From Rhodocyclaceae bacterium (GTDB lineage: Bacteria; Pseudomonadota; Gammaproteobacteria; Burkholderiales; Rhodocyclaceae), in the NCBI GenBank assembly GCA_003963315.1, contig RXJP01000152.1, positions 1 through 53,720 on the forward strand: a DNA stretch of 53,720 bases, in the 5' to 3' direction. The position numbers and the translations under genes are program-made. The notes under the pieces were generated by a model. The model saw nothing but the letters and a program-made list of their open reading frames with translations. It searched no databases and was not told where the DNA came from. This document shows positions 1 to 9,879 of this stretch, piece by piece. Positions within the stretch are counted from its first letter, which is position 1, and every line of letters begins with the position of its first letter.

Positions 1-83
1 CCACCCTGGGGGAGACCATCGGCCTGGCTGCCGAGGTCGCCCATGGCAGTTGCACCGATTTGCCGCCCATGAAGAAAAAATAA
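1..83 (+). CDS. lpdA: Dihydrolipoyl dehydrogenase, C-terminal end (partial)
   Basis: Reading from base 3, 26 codons run to a TAA at 81-83. The peptide contains IGLAAEV, then GSCTDLPP and a lysine tail. This closely resembles the C-terminus of the E3 component of pyruvate/2-oxoglutarate dehydrogenase as I recall it from E. coli LpdA (ESVGLAAEVFEGSITDLP). The family is a homodimeric FAD disulfide oxidoreductase that reoxidises lipoamide with NAD+. Only the dimer-interface tail is visible, so activity residues cannot be checked. The strong hairpin just downstream suggests it is the last gene of its operon. Confidence 0.72.
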   Translation, partial: TLGETIGLAAEVAHGSCTDLPPMKKK

Positions 84-131
84 CGGCAGTCAGCCCGCGT
101 TCAACAGGGCACATTGCAACGGCCACCCACA

Positions 132-176
132 CCATCCCCCCTCCGGGCTTGCTCCCGCAGGGGGGATGGGCTATTT
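132..176 (+). terminator. Intrinsic terminator after lpdA
   Basis: A perfect 10-bp inverted repeat (CCATCCCCCC at 132-141, GGGGGGATGG at 160-169) is followed by GCTATTTT. It lies 49 nt after the lpdA stop and ends before the next gene's start at 205. This argues against the longer reading frame opening at 166, which would begin inside the hairpin. Confidence 0.75.
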
Positions 177-204
177 TAGGCAACGCTTAATAAGAAAAAA
201 CCAA

Positions 205-1296
205 ATGCGCCGCCTCTTCATCCTGCTGTTCCTGCTGCTGCCCCATCTTGCCTGGTCGGGTGAGTTCTCCGCCGTCTTCATCAATCCCGGCAAGTCCGAC
301 GAGAAATACTGGGTCAGTGTCAGCCGCTTCATGGCCGCCGCCGCCGCGGATCTGAATATCGACCTGGAAGTGCGCTACGCCGAGCGGGACCATGTGCGCA
401 TGATTGAACATGTGGAAGCCGTGGTACGCGCGGCGAAGAAACCCGACTACCTGGTCATCGTCAACGAAAAGGCTGCCGCCCCGGAAATGTTGCGCATGGC
501 CGACGAAGCAGGCATCAAGACCCTGGTCCTGCTCAACCGCTTGGACGATACGCAAACCCTGGCCGTCGGCGGTCCCCGCGGTAAATTCCGCCACTGGATC
601 GGCTCGCTGACCCCCGACAATACCGCCGCGGGCTATATCACCGCCCACGCTTTGCTGCAGACAGCCCGCAAATCCGGTCACAGCTACGGCCCCGACGGAA
701 AGCTGCATCTGATCGCCATTGCCGGCGATCGCTCAACGCCCGCCTCGGTACAACGTTTGCAGGGACTGGACCGGGCCCTGCGCGAATTTCCAGAGATCCA
801 ACTGGATCAGATCGTCTACGGCGAATGGCTGCAAGATCGGGCCAAGGACCAGATGGACGTCCTGGCGCAACGCTACCCCTGGGCACGCACCGTGTGGGCC
901 GCCAACGACCTGATGGCTTTCGGCGCCATGGACAGCTTCCGCGCCCGGGGACTGACGCCGGGCAAGGATGTGTTTTTCTCCGGCATCAACAATTCACGGG
1001 AAGCGCTGGATGCCGTCATCGACGGCAGTCTCAGCCAACTCGCTGCGGGTCACTTCACCGCCGGCGGCTGGGCCATGGTGATGCTCTACGACTACCACCA
1101 TGGCCACGACTTCGCCGACCAGGGCTTGGAGCTCAACTATCCCCTGTTCACCCTGATTGATGCCCGCGCCGCCAAGCGTTTTCTGGAACGCTTCGGCGAA
1201 GGCCGCTTCGATGTCATCGACTTCCGCCGTTATAGCCGCGCCCTGACCCACAGCAAGGCCCCCTACGCCTTCGGCCTGGAGCCGTTGTTGCGATGA
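205..1296 (+). CDS. Periplasmic substrate-binding protein (sugar-binding type)
   Basis: A 363-residue protein. It begins MRRLFILLFLLLPHLAWSG, a clear Sec signal peptide, which fixes the start at 205 rather than 166. The mature part resembles type-I periplasmic binding proteins of the ribose/LacI fold (Peripla_BP_4): alternating beta-alpha segments such as DYLVIVNEKAAAPEM near residue 85 and WAANDLMAFGAM near residue 230, where 'ND' sits in the second ligand-binding lobe. No permease or ATPase gene is adjacent. Instead its stop overlaps the start of a membrane diguanylate cyclase (ATGA at 1293). It is therefore more likely the ligand-sensing partner of that enzyme than a transporter part. The ligand is unknown. 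Confidence 0.8.
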   Translation: MRRLFILLFLLLPHLAWSGEFSAVFINPGKSDEKYWVSVSRFMAAAAADLNIDLEVRYAERDHVRMIEHVEAVVRAAKKPDYLVIVNEKAAAPEMLRMADEAGIKTLVLLNRLDDTQTLAVGGPRGKFRHWIGSLTPDNTAAGYITAHALLQTARKSGHSYGPDGKLHLIAIAGDRSTPASVQRLQGLDRALREFPEIQLDQIVYGEWLQDRAKDQMDVLAQRYPWARTVWAANDLMAFGAMDSFRARGLTPGKDVFFSGINNSREALDAVIDGSLSQLAAGHFTAGGWAMVMLYDYHHGHDFADQGLELNYPLFTLIDARAAKRFLERFGEGRFDVIDFRRYSRALTHSKAPYAFGLEPLLR

Positions 1297-2669
1297 GCGG
1301 CCTCTCCGCGCCCAAGCCTTTCACCCCCCTGGGCCGCCGCCTGGTGCGGGCGCTGCTGGCCTTCAGCGTGATCTTCACCGTGCTGGCGGTAGTGGTGCAC
1401 ATGGTCAACGACTACCGCGCCGGCATGGACAGCCTGAACCAACAACTGACCCAGGCCCAGGAAACCTACAACCGCCAGCTTGCCGCCGCCCTTTGGGATG
1501 TGGACAACCCCAGGCTGCGCATCCTGCTGGAGGATTTGAGCAGCCAGCCCGGAATCGCCGCGGTGGATCTCAACACCGCCATCGGCCAGCACTTCCACTA
1601 TCCCATGGGCGGTGGCGCCAGGTCCCAACGCGGCGATGCCCCTCAAACGGAAAGCGTACTCAAGGTGAACGAAACATCACCGGAACTGGGGCGGCTGCGG
1701 CTAACCGGCGACATCTCCACCCTCCAGGCCCACCTGCTAAAAGACGCGCTGCAAATCCTGGCCGCCCAGTTCGCCCAGTACCTGCTGCTCTGCCTGCTGA
1801 TCGCCGTGCTGTTCAACCGCATGGTGACCCGGCACATCACCGCCCTGGCCAAACGCTTGGAAGACTTCCCGGAATACACCACATCCAAGCCCATCCAGCT
1901 TGAGCGCCGACGGCAGAACAGCGAGGATGAAATCGACCTGCTGGCGAGGGGCCTGCAACAGCAGCAGGAGCAGCTACACCGGCACTTGGAAGAACGCAAA
2001 CGGTACGAAGAGGAATTGGGCCGCCATCGCGACAATCTCCAGGAACTGGTGGAAGACCGCACCCGGCAGTTGAATGAAGCGGTGCGGCAGTTGGATGCCC
2101 TCGCCCGGCAGGACCACCTGACCGGCATCGCCAACCGCCGCCATTTCGACGAGACCGCCCAACTGGAATTCGACCGTGCCCTGCGCCACCAATATCCACT
2201 CTCGGTGCTAGTGGCCGACGTGGATTTCTTCAAGCAATACAACGACACCTACGGCCATGGTCGCGGGGATATCTGCCTCCAGGAAATTTCCGTCCTGCTG
2301 CGGGATGTGTTCCGCCGCGCAGGGGAATTCCCGGCCCGGGTCGGGGGTGAGGAATTTGCCATCCTGCTGTCCCACGCCGACGGCGCCATGGCCATGACCA
2401 TGGCGGAACGCCTGCGCCAAGCCGTGGCGAAAATGCAGATCGTCCATAGCGGCTCCGCAGCAGCGCCCTACGTCACCCTCAGCATCGGCCTGGCGACGCT
2501 GGATCCGCTGCACCATCGCCAGTTCACCGATCTCTATGCCGATGCCGACCGGGCCCTGTACCAGGCCAAGGCTGCGGGTCGGAATCGCACGTTGGCAGCG
2601 CAAGCGGAAGCCCCCGTGGAGACACCGGCGCCGGTCGACGACCGCGACTCGCCACCTCTTTTGCACTAA
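1293..2669 (+). CDS. Membrane diguanylate cyclase with periplasmic sensor region
   Basis: A 458-residue protein. A transmembrane helix lies at about residues 20-38, a periplasmic region of roughly 110 residues follows, and a second helix is near 155-172. A HAMP-like and coiled-coil linker (about 195-265, rich in E, Q and R) leads to a C-terminal GGDEF domain. The catalytic signature is GGEEF at 351-355. GGDEF domains make cyclic di-GMP from two GTP. The inhibitory I-site position reads RAGE instead of RxxD, so product inhibition may be weak. There is no EAL domain. The start codon overlaps the stop of the binding-protein gene, which implies translational coupling. Confidence 0.9.
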   Translation: MSGLSAPKPFTPLGRRLVRALLAFSVIFTVLAVVVHMVNDYRAGMDSLNQQLTQAQETYNRQLAAALWDVDNPRLRILLEDLSSQPGIAAVDLNTAIGQHFHYPMGGGARSQRGDAPQTESVLKVNETSPELGRLRLTGDISTLQAHLLKDALQILAAQFAQYLLLCLLIAVLFNRMVTRHITALAKRLEDFPEYTTSKPIQLERRRQNSEDEIDLLARGLQQQQEQLHRHLEERKRYEEELGRHRDNLQELVEDRTRQLNEAVRQLDALARQDHLTGIANRRHFDETAQLEFDRALRHQYPLSVLVADVDFFKQYNDTYGHGRGDICLQEISVLLRDVFRRAGEFPARVGGEEFAILLSHADGAMAMTMAERLRQAVAKMQIVHSGSAAAPYVTLSIGLATLDPLHHRQFTDLYADADRALYQAKAAGRNRTLAAQAEAPVETPAPVDDRDSPPLLH

Positions 2670-2778
2670 TCGCCTATACCTGTCGATTGAGCGCGGCTTT
2701 CCGAAATTCGGAGATTCACCGCCACACCGAAGCCAGCGGCCGTTAACATACGGCTTCCCGAGCATTGACGGCTTCCCC

Positions 2779-4911
2779 ATGACGCAACGCGCCATCTTCA
2801 ACCACTACGCCTACAGCGGTTTTACCGTTTCCATTGGTATTTTCCTGGTCACCCTGTCGGGCTATCTTCTGGCCGGATTGGATGTAGCGGCGGGTTTGGC
2901 TATGGGTGCCATCTGCGTCAGCGTGAACGACGTTCCCACCCCGGATAGGCACAAGCTGCTGGAAACCTTGTCCGGCCTGGTGTTGGGCATCCTGACGGTG
3001 ACCATCGTCAGCGTCACCCGCAGCCATACCTGGCTGATGGGGGCCAGTGTGCTGGGCATCAGCTTCGTAGCGGCGATGATTACCGCTTATGGACGCAAGG
3101 CCATTCCGCTGTCCTTCTCCATCTTCTTCACCATGATCCTGGCCCTCAGCGCCCCCAGTCATGGCGACAAAACCGTACTGATCAAGCACTTCGCCCTGGG
3201 CGGCTTCATCTATCTCTGCTATGCCTTGGTCGTGGCCCGGATACTCAGCTTCCGCACCCGCCAGCAAGCCTTGGGGGAAAGCATCCAGGCCTTGGCCAAC
3301 TATCTGCGGATCCAGGGCAACTTCTTCGACGCAGCGATACCCATGGACGACTGCTACCGCGCCCTGATCGGCCAACAAGCCGTGGTGGCTGAAAAGCTAC
3401 AAGGCGCCCGCGACCTGCTGTTCCGCCAGATGCGCAGCGAGCGGGACGGCATGCTGGCAGCGACGCTGGTCAAATCCCTGGAGCTGTTCGAACACCTGCT
3501 CTCCATCCAGGTGGACTACACCGGCCTGCGCAACCATTTCGCCGGCAGCGACCTGCTGATGTTCTTCCGCGACATCTCGCGCAAGGGCAGCCAGGATCTG
3601 GAATACATCGGCTACGCCCTGATCCAGGGCCAGTTGCCCGACTCCGGGGTCAACTACAAGGCGGAGCTCTACGCTATCGAACACGAAGTGGGACGCCTGC
3701 GTCCCAGCACCGGCGGCGAAGGCCAACGGCCGGCGGCCATGGTCATCGGCGTCTACGACAAGGTATTGCACAGCATCGAGCAGATCAACCAGATCCGTCG
3801 CGCCTCCCACACGCCGACCCCGCCGCAAGAGGCCGTAAGCGGTGTTTCGGTGGAGCATTTCCTCAGCCGCACCAGCTACAACCCGCGCCGCCTGTTGCGC
3901 AGCGTCTCCTTCAAATCGCCGGTGTTCCGCTACGCCCTGCGGGTCGCCCTGGCCATGGGTTGCGGCTACTGGGTGGACCTGGTGCTGCCCTACACCGCCC
4001 ATGGCTACTGGATATTGCTCACCATCGCCGTGATCATGCGCTCCAGCTACAGCGTCACCCGCCAGCGCCAATGGGATCGTATCCTCGGCAATATCATCGG
4101 CTGCATCCTGGCCGCCTTCCTGCTCTGGGCCACCAACAATTCCGTGGTGTTGATGGCCGTGGTGGTCACCGCCGTGGGCGTCGCCCACGCCCAGGCGACC
4201 CGCAACTACCGCTACACCGCGGTAGCCGCCTGCCTGATGGGCCTGTTGCCCACCCACTTCCTCGAACCGGAAGCGCAATTCCTGGTGGCGGAACGTCTGT
4301 TGGATACCGGCGTCGGCGCCTTGATCGCCTGGGGGTTCAGCTTTGTCCTGCCCTATTGGGAATCCAACAACATACCGGGATTGGTGCGCAACGTACTGAA
4401 GACCAGCGCCGCCTACACCCGAACGACGCTGAACTTCTCCCCCAGCCAATTGCAATACCGGCTCTCCCGCAAACACTTGATTGACGCCATTGCCGCCCTG
4501 GGCAGCGCCGGCCGCCGCATGCTGGACGAACCGGAAAGCCAACGGCGGGCAGTGGAACCCCTCAACACCTTCATCACCGGCAGCTACCTGCTGGCAGCCC
4601 AGTTGGCATCGATACGGCTGCTCATCCAACAGCGGTCGGGCGAGCTCAATAACGCAGCATTGCCGGCCACCCTGGCGAATGCATCGGGCAATATCGCCGC
4701 CATCCTGGAAAACAGCGACGCAAAACCCGACCTCCCTCCGCTGCCCGAAGAAATACCCGGCGTACCGGCCAGCAACGCCCAGCTCCTGCTGTTGCATCGT
4801 CTGGCAGAAATACGTGACGGCGCCCGGGAACTGAGTGAACTCTCCGAATACATCGGCGCCCGGGAACAGACGATCGCCGCCCCAGAATCTCCATCCTCCA
4901 AGCCACTATGA
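2779..4911 (+). CDS. FUSC-family inner membrane protein (YccS-like)
   Basis: A 710-residue protein. I chose ATG 2779 because the frame upstream (from 2536) overlaps the cyclase gene and has no membrane character. There are two hydrophobic clusters, at about residues 10-160 and 405-560, each with several transmembrane helices. They are separated by a soluble region of about 240 residues, with another soluble tail. This duplicated layout is that of the FUSC/YccS/aromatic-acid exporter superfamily. Family members are thought to export small aromatic or toxic compounds, but no substrate can be named here. It lies 109 nt after the cyclase gene and its stop overlaps the start of rpiA (ATGA at 4908). 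Confidence 0.78.
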   Translation: MTQRAIFNHYAYSGFTVSIGIFLVTLSGYLLAGLDVAAGLAMGAICVSVNDVPTPDRHKLLETLSGLVLGILTVTIVSVTRSHTWLMGASVLGISFVAAMITAYGRKAIPLSFSIFFTMILALSAPSHGDKTVLIKHFALGGFIYLCYALVVARILSFRTRQQALGESIQALANYLRIQGNFFDAAIPMDDCYRALIGQQAVVAEKLQGARDLLFRQMRSERDGMLAATLVKSLELFEHLLSIQVDYTGLRNHFAGSDLLMFFRDISRKGSQDLEYIGYALIQGQLPDSGVNYKAELYAIEHEVGRLRPSTGGEGQRPAAMVIGVYDKVLHSIEQINQIRRASHTPTPPQEAVSGVSVEHFLSRTSYNPRRLLRSVSFKSPVFRYALRVALAMGCGYWVDLVLPYTAHGYWILLTIAVIMRSSYSVTRQRQWDRILGNIIGCILAAFLLWATNNSVVLMAVVVTAVGVAHAQATRNYRYTAVAACLMGLLPTHFLEPEAQFLVAERLLDTGVGALIAWGFSFVLPYWESNNIPGLVRNVLKTSAAYTRTTLNFSPSQLQYRLSRKHLIDAIAALGSAGRRMLDEPESQRRAVEPLNTFITGSYLLAAQLASIRLLIQQRSGELNNAALPATLANASGNIAAILENSDAKPDLPPLPEEIPGVPASNAQLLLLHRLAEIRDGARELSELSEYIGAREQTIAAPESPSSKPL

Positions 4912-5600
4912 TCATGACACAAGACGAACTCAAGCAAGCCTCTGCAGCCGCAGCCCTGCAATATCTCCTCGCCAACACCGCCCCTGGCGCCATCATCGGC
5001 GTCGGTACCGGGTCCACCGCCAACTTTTTCATCGACGCCCTGGCGGCGGTGAAGGACCGCATCGGCGGCACCGTGGCCAGCTCGGAAGCTTCGAAGAAAC
5101 GCCTGGAAGGACACGGTATCAAGGTGCTGGAACTGAATGACGTGGTGGACAGCGGCCAAGACATCCCCGTGTATGTGGATGGCGCCGACGAGATCAACGC
5201 CAAGCTGGAAATGGTCAAGGGCGGCGGCGGCGCCCTGACCCGGGAAAAGATCGTCGCCGCTGTGGCCAAGACCTTCATCTGCGTCTGCGACCAGAGCAAG
5301 CAGGTCGCCACCCTGGGCAAGTTCCCCCTGCCGGTGGAAGTCATTCCCATGGCCCGCGCCCAAGTGGCGAAAGCATTGACGGCCCTGGGCGGCCAGCCCA
5401 GGCTGCGGGAAGGCTTCGTCACCGACAACGGCAATCTCATCCTCGACGTGCACGGCCTCTCCATCACCGACGGAGCAGCCCTGGAAGAACGCCTCAACCA
5501 GATCGTCGGCGTCGTCACCAATGGCCTCTTCGCGCAACGGGGTGCGGATTTGCTGCTCCTCGCCACGGCGGATGGCATCCGGGAATATTTCCGGGGCTGA
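4908..5600 (+). CDS. rpiA: Ribose-5-phosphate isomerase A
   Basis: A 230-residue protein of normal family length that interconverts ribose 5-phosphate and ribulose 5-phosphate in the pentose phosphate and Calvin pathways. Recognisable motifs are [15 protein letters not shown] near residue 30, DGADEIN near 92 (acidic active-site loop) and [11 protein letters not shown] near 104 (with the catalytic Glu). A second ATG at 4914 gives a start matching the E. coli protein (MTQDEL). The ATG at 4908 overlaps the upstream stop and is equally possible. A terminator follows within 25 nt. Confidence 0.95.
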   Translation: MIMTQDELKQASAAAALQYLLANTAPGAIIGVGTGSTANFFIDALAAVKDRIGGTVASSEASKKRLEGHGIKVLELNDVVDSGQDIPVYVDGADEINAKLEMVKGGGGALTREKIVAAVAKTFICVCDQSKQVATLGKFPLPVEVIPMARAQVAKALTALGGQPRLREGFVTDNGNLILDVHGLSITDGAALEERLNQIVGVVTNGLFAQRGADLLLLATADGIREYFRG

Positions 5601-5620
5601 GTCGCCTGCGTCTATGTAAC

Positions 5621-5656
5621 GAAAAAAAACCGCCCCTCGGGCGGTTTTTCTTTTTG
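5621..5656. terminator. Bidirectional terminator between rpiA and yggX-like gene
   Basis: Run of A, then ACCGCCC-CTC-GGGCGGT, then TTTTCTTTTT. With A-tracts on one side and T-tracts on the other it can terminate both converging transcripts. Confidence 0.88.
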
Positions 5657-5672
5657 TGGAACCGTGAGAACC

Positions 5673-5945
5673 TTAGGCCTTCGGCGGTACAAAGCCCTGG
5701 GCGGCATCGGCGCCTTCGCCGAAGAAATGTTTGATGACCTGTTCCTGCAGGTATTGACGGGCGCGGGGGTCGGCCAGGGAAAGACGGTTCTCGTTGATGA
5801 GCATGGTTTGCAGCTTGATCCATTGCTGCCAGGCATCCTTGGAAACGCTTTCGAAAATCTTCTTGCCCAGTTCGCCGGGCAGGGGCGGGAAATCCAGACC
5901 TTCGGCTTCAACGCCGAGCTTGATGCACTTGACCATGCGTGCCAT
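5673..5945 (-). CDS. yggX: Probable Fe(2+)-trafficking protein, YggX family
   Basis: A 90-residue protein, the exact size of the family. It begins [11 protein letters not shown] and contains [12 protein letters not shown] and [12 protein letters not shown], hallmark YggX segments with the conserved Cys at residue 7. YggX proteins protect Fe-S clusters against oxidative damage and may handle Fe(II). The start is supported by AAGGAA about 8 nt upstream on the minus strand. The gene stands alone and converges on rpiA. Confidence 0.95.
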   Translation of the reverse strand: MARMVKCIKLGVEAEGLDFPPLPGELGKKIFESVSKDAWQQWIKLQTMLINENRLSLADPRARQYLQEQVIKHFFGEGADAAQGFVPPKA

Positions 5946-6112
5946 GGTTGCTTCCTTTCAGAATACGGTGGGGTGGGGACTCAGGATTTTAGCGCGGATG
6001 AAAGGGCGCACACCTGAACCTGGCAAGTTCGCGGCCTTTAGAATACACATCTACCGTTGCACCGCCTTGTGTGGTTGCCTCCTCCCGAACCGAAATTCAG
6101 CAAGGATCCGAT

Positions 6113-6946
6113 ATGACCATTCAACCCGCCCCCGAAGTCACCCTGGCCAATGGCGTGAAAATGCCGCTGCTGGGCCTGGGCACCTGGCCCATGAACGACG
6201 CCGAGGCTGCCGTGGCCGTGGCCCAGGCCATCGGTATCGGTTACCGATTGGTCGACACGGTGGAAAACTATGGGAACGAGACAGGGGTTGGTGAGGGTAT
6301 CCGCGCCTCCGGCATTCCCCGCGACAAGATTTTCGTCACCACCAAGTTCAACCGCAAATGGCACAGTGTGGACGGCGCCCGGCAGGCCTGCGACCTGAGC
6401 CTGCAACGGCTCGGTCTTGACTACATCGACCTGCTGCTGATCCATTGGCCCAACCCCGACCAGGACCGTTACGTGGAAGCCTTCGCAGGCCTGGTGCGTC
6501 TGCTGGAGGCGGGGAAAGTCCGCGCCATCGGCACCTCCAACTTCAAACCGGCGCACTTGCAGCGGCTGTTCGACCGCGGCTTCACGCCCCACCTGAACCA
6601 GATCCAGATGGACCCCTACCACCGCCGCGACGACTTGGTGGCGATCCACCGGCAGCACGGCATCGTCACGGAATCCTGGCGGCCCCTGGGCAACGGCAAC
6701 ACCATGACCTCGGACCCGGTGGTGACAGCTATCGCCGCCGCCCACGGCAAGACGCCGGCCCAGGTGTTGCTACGCTGGCAGACCCAGCAGGGCTTCGTCA
6801 CCTGCCCCAAATCCGCCGATGCCCTGCGTCAGGGGCAGAACCTGGACATCTTCGGTTTCACGCTGTCGGATGCGGACATGGCCGCGCTCAACGGCCTGGA
6901 CAGGCCCGATCCGGACATGTTCGACGCGGACGAATTCGGCCACTGA
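6113..6946 (+). CDS. Aldo/keto reductase (2,5-diketogluconate reductase type)
   Basis: A 277-residue NADPH-dependent oxidoreductase with a TIM-barrel fold. The catalytic tetrad of the family is visible: Asp in RLVDTVENYG with Tyr in the same segment, Lys in VTTKFN, and His in LLIHWPNP. Near the C-terminus, CPKSADALRQGQNLDIF is the nucleotide-binding segment. ATG 6113 is preceded by AAGGA about 8 nt upstream, so the frame extension back to 6071 is not used. The gene is monocistronic and divergent from yggX. Likely substrates are small aldehydes or diketones, but the specific one is not predictable. Confidence 0.9.
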   Translation: MTIQPAPEVTLANGVKMPLLGLGTWPMNDAEAAVAVAQAIGIGYRLVDTVENYGNETGVGEGIRASGIPRDKIFVTTKFNRKWHSVDGARQACDLSLQRLGLDYIDLLLIHWPNPDQDRYVEAFAGLVRLLEAGKVRAIGTSNFKPAHLQRLFDRGFTPHLNQIQMDPYHRRDDLVAIHRQHGIVTESWRPLGNGNTMTSDPVVTAIAAAHGKTPAQVLLRWQTQQGFVTCPKSADALRQGQNLDIFGFTLSDADMAALNGLDRPDPDMFDADEFGH

Positions 6947-6994
6947 GCCGGATCGTCAGTCCTCCGGCGCCCCATAGGCTCCGGACCTATCACG

Positions 6995-8332
6995 TCAAAG
7001 GGCCTTGACGAACACCTTGGAGCGGCGTTGCAGGTTGTACAGCTCCCGCTTTTCGCTGGGCAGTGCGTCCACATCGCTTTCCACGAAGCCGCGTTCGATG
7101 AACCAGTGGGATGTCCGCGTGGTGAGCACGAACAAGCGTTGCAGGCGTTCCCGTTTGGCCCGTTCCTCGATCTGCCGCCGCAGCAGATCGCCGTAGCCGA
7201 AGCGGCGGTAGTCGGGCATCACGGCCAGACAGGCCAGTTCGGCGGACTTCTCGTCGGAATAGGGATAGAGGGCGGCGCAGCCCACCACGATGCCGTCGTG
7301 TTCCAGCACGGAGAAGCGGGTGATTTCCGTCTCCAGCCGCTCCCGACCACGGCGCACCAGGGTGCCGTCGGACTCCAGGGGCTCGATCACGGACAGCACC
7401 GCCATCACATCGTCAGGGGTGGCTTCCCGCACCAGGGCCAGGGGCGCCCGGGTCATCACCGTGCCCACGCCGTCCCGGGTGAAGAATTCCATCAGCATGG
7501 CGCCGTCGGCATTGCGGTCGAGGAAGTGCACCCGGCCCACGCCGTTGCGGCAGGCGCGGATGGCTTCGGGCAGCACCCGCGCCACCTCCGGCGACTGGGG
7601 CGTTGCATTCTTGAGCAGCATTTCGGCTTCGTTGGCGGTGAGGGCGTCGAGCAGCAGACCTTGGGCGTCCACCAGGCCAGCACCGTCACTGAGGAAAATC
7701 AGCTTGTCGGCTTGAATGGCCACAGCCACGGCTTCGGCCACTTCTTCCCAAGCCAGATTGAAAATCTCACCGGTGGGAGAGGCCGCGATGGGCGTTATCA
7801 GCACCACGTTTTCCTGGGCCAGATCACCCTGGATTTCCTCGGCGATCACCTTGCGCACCGCGCCGGTGTACTGGTGGTCGATGCCGTCCACCACGCCCAC
7901 CGGACGGGCGGTGATGAAGTTGCCGCCGGTCACCCGCAGGAAAGCGCCGGCCATGGGGGTGTTGGCCTGTCCTTGGGAAAGCAGCGCCTCGATCTCGATG
8001 CGGGTCACGCCCATGGCGCGCTTGACGCATTCCAGGGCGTCAGCGTCGGTGATCCGCAGGCCGTCGTGGAAGCGCGGTTCCAGGCCGCGGGAGCGCATCT
8101 CGGCATCGATCTGGGGCCGGGCGCCGTGCACCAGCACCAAGCGGATGCCCATGCTGTCCAGCAGGGCGATGTCGTGGATGATGGACTGGGGACGCTTGCC
8201 CTCGGCGGTTTCAAGCACCTCGCCGCCAAAGGCGATGACGAAGGTCTTGCCCCGGAAGGCGTGGATGTAGGGGGCGGCCTGCCGCACCCAAGCCACCAGT
8301 TTTGCGTTGCTGTCGTCCGTCGCCATGTCCAT
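6995..8332 (-). CDS. argA: N-acetylglutamate synthase
   Basis: A 445-residue protein catalysing the first step of arginine synthesis: acetyl-CoA plus glutamate to N-acetylglutamate. The N-terminal about 290 residues form an amino-acid-kinase-like domain (VIAFGGEVLE, LVLVHGARPQI) that serves as the arginine-binding regulatory domain in this family. The C-terminal about 150 residues are a GNAT domain with the acetyl-CoA loop in DYRRFGYGDLL. Two start codons (8332, 8326) are two codons apart. It is 6 nt from pap, so the two are probably cotranscribed. Confidence 0.93.
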   Translation of the reverse strand: MDMATDDSNAKLVAWVRQAAPYIHAFRGKTFVIAFGGEVLETAEGKRPQSIIHDIALLDSMGIRLVLVHGARPQIDAEMRSRGLEPRFHDGLRITDADALECVKRAMGVTRIEIEALLSQGQANTPMAGAFLRVTGGNFITARPVGVVDGIDHQYTGAVRKVIAEEIQGDLAQENVVLITPIAASPTGEIFNLAWEEVAEAVAVAIQADKLIFLSDGAGLVDAQGLLLDALTANEAEMLLKNATPQSPEVARVLPEAIRACRNGVGRVHFLDRNADGAMLMEFFTRDGVGTVMTRAPLALVREATPDDVMAVLSVIEPLESDGTLVRRGRERLETEITRFSVLEHDGIVVGCAALYPYSDEKSAELACLAVMPDYRRFGYGDLLRRQIEERAKRERLQRLFVLTTRTSHWFIERGFVESDVDALPSEKRELYNLQRRSKVFVKAL

Positions 8333-8338
8333 GTCCGT

Positions 8339-9865
8339 TCAGTCTTTCCCTGCCTTGCCCGCCTTGTCGGGCAGGGGCTTCATCCGTTTCAGTTCCGTTT
8401 CCAGCCGCTCGCACAGGGTGCGCAGCACCTTGATGCGGGCGAAGTTCTTGTCGTTGGCTTCCACCAGGGTCCAGGGGGCATGGCCGGTGGAAGTGCGGTC
8501 CACCATGTCGCACACCGCCATTTCGTACTGGTCCCATTTGTCCCGGTTGCGCCAGTCCTCCTCGGTGATCTTAAAGCGCTTGAAGCGGGTCTTTTCCCGC
8601 TCCTTGAAGCGCTTGTACTGTTCTTCCTTGGAGATGGCCAGCCAGAATTTCAGGACGATAGCACCATGACGGCTCAATTGTTCCTCAAAATCGTTGATTT
8701 CGGCATAGGCCCGCATCCAATCCGCCTCGGCGCAGAAACCCTCGACCCGTTCCACCAGCACCCGGCCGTACCAGGAGCGGTCGAAGATCGCCATGCGGCC
8801 TTGTTTGGGCACATGGCGCCAGAAGCGCCACATATAAGGCTGGGCGCGCTCCTCCTCGGTGGGGGCGGCGATGGGCACGATGGTGAAGTTGCGGGCATCC
8901 AGGGCCGCGGTGACGCGGCGCACCGTGCCGCCCTTGCCAGCGGCGTCGTTGCCTTCGAACACCATCACCACCGAACGCGCCTTCATGCGCGGATCGCGGG
9001 AGAGCACATTGAGGCGGCCTTGCAGGCGCTCCAGCTCCTCTTCGTACTTGGCCTTGGCCAGTTTCTGGCCCAGATCCAGGGCGTTGATCAGGTCACGGCC
9101 GTCCAGGGCATGGGCCAGGGGGGCGGCCGTGACGCGGGAGGTCTTGTCTTCTTTCTGCGCTAGGCGGGTACGAAGGGCCTGCAGCAGGTGGCGGCCCACG
9201 GTGAGGGAGCGGAAGTTCTCGTCGCTGCCGTCCACCACGATCCAGGGGGCATGGCCGCTGCTGGTGAGGCGCAGCACATGGCGGGCGGTCTTGACGTATT
9301 TGTCGTACTGGGCGAACAGATCCCAATCGTGCTTGGTCACCCGCCAGCGGGTCTTGGGATTGGCTTCCAGTTTTTCCAGACGGGCCTTCTGGTTCTTCTT
9401 CGACAGGTGGAACCAGTACTTGATCACCAACGCACCTTCGTCGGTGAGCATTTTCTCCAGGCGCAGGATGTCGTCCACCGATTGGTCCAGCTCCACCCGC
9501 TTGGTGGCGCCGCGGACCTTGGCGACGATGGGGTCGGTGTACCAGTTGCCGACGAAGATGCCGATCTTGCCCTTGGGCGGCAGGGCGTGCCAAAAACGCC
9601 ACATGGGCGGACGCTGGCGCTCCTCTTCCGAAGGCGCGGGGAAGGCATGGGTTTCGATGTGGCGCGGATCCATCCAGGCATTGAGCAGGTTCACCGTCTC
9701 GCCCTTGCCCGCACCATCCAGGCCGTTGATGAGAATCACCACCGGGAAACGCCCGGCCTCCTTGAGGTCGTACTGCACGTCCAGCAAGTCGGCCCGCAAC
9801 TTGGGCTCCTCCTTGCGGTAGGTCTTCTTGTCGATCTTGTGCCCCAATTCCGCCGATTCGAACAT
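8339..9865 (-). CDS. pap: Polyphosphate:AMP phosphotransferase (two PPK2 domains)
   Basis: A 508-residue fused tandem of PPK2 domains. Each carries a Walker A motif: GLDGAGKGETVN near residue 48 and GNDAAGKGGTVR near 305. Two-domain PPK2 proteins transfer phosphate from polyphosphate to AMP to make ADP. Lid-type segments rich in Arg follow each (PPMWRFWHALPPKG and QPYMWRFWRHVPKQG), and the near-identity of these two stretches supports an internal duplication. It lies between rsmE (14 nt upstream) and argA (6 nt downstream), apparently one operon. It links polyphosphate to adenylate pools in the cytoplasm. Confidence 0.92.
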   Translation of the reverse strand: MFESAELGHKIDKKTYRKEEPKLRADLLDVQYDLKEAGRFPVVILINGLDGAGKGETVNLLNAWMDPRHIETHAFPAPSEEERQRPPMWRFWHALPPKGKIGIFVGNWYTDPIVAKVRGATKRVELDQSVDDILRLEKMLTDEGALVIKYWFHLSKKNQKARLEKLEANPKTRWRVTKHDWDLFAQYDKYVKTARHVLRLTSSGHAPWIVVDGSDENFRSLTVGRHLLQALRTRLAQKEDKTSRVTAAPLAHALDGRDLINALDLGQKLAKAKYEEELERLQGRLNVLSRDPRMKARSVVMVFEGNDAAGKGGTVRRVTAALDARNFTIVPIAAPTEEERAQPYMWRFWRHVPKQGRMAIFDRSWYGRVLVERVEGFCAEADWMRAYAEINDFEEQLSRHGAIVLKFWLAISKEEQYKRFKEREKTRFKRFKITEEDWRNRDKWDQYEMAVCDMVDRTSTGHAPWTLVEANDKNFARIKVLRTLCERLETELKRMKPLPDKAGKAGKD

Positions 9866-9879
9866 CGCCCTCTCCTTTG

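Noticed and set aside
166-204. Upstream start for the binding protein
   Set aside because: It begins inside the lpdA terminator hairpin and would put charged residues before a normal signal peptide; ATG 205 fits better.
7028-9163. 711-residue open frame on the plus strand
   Set aside because: Antisense shadow of argA and pap; no motif and a biased composition.
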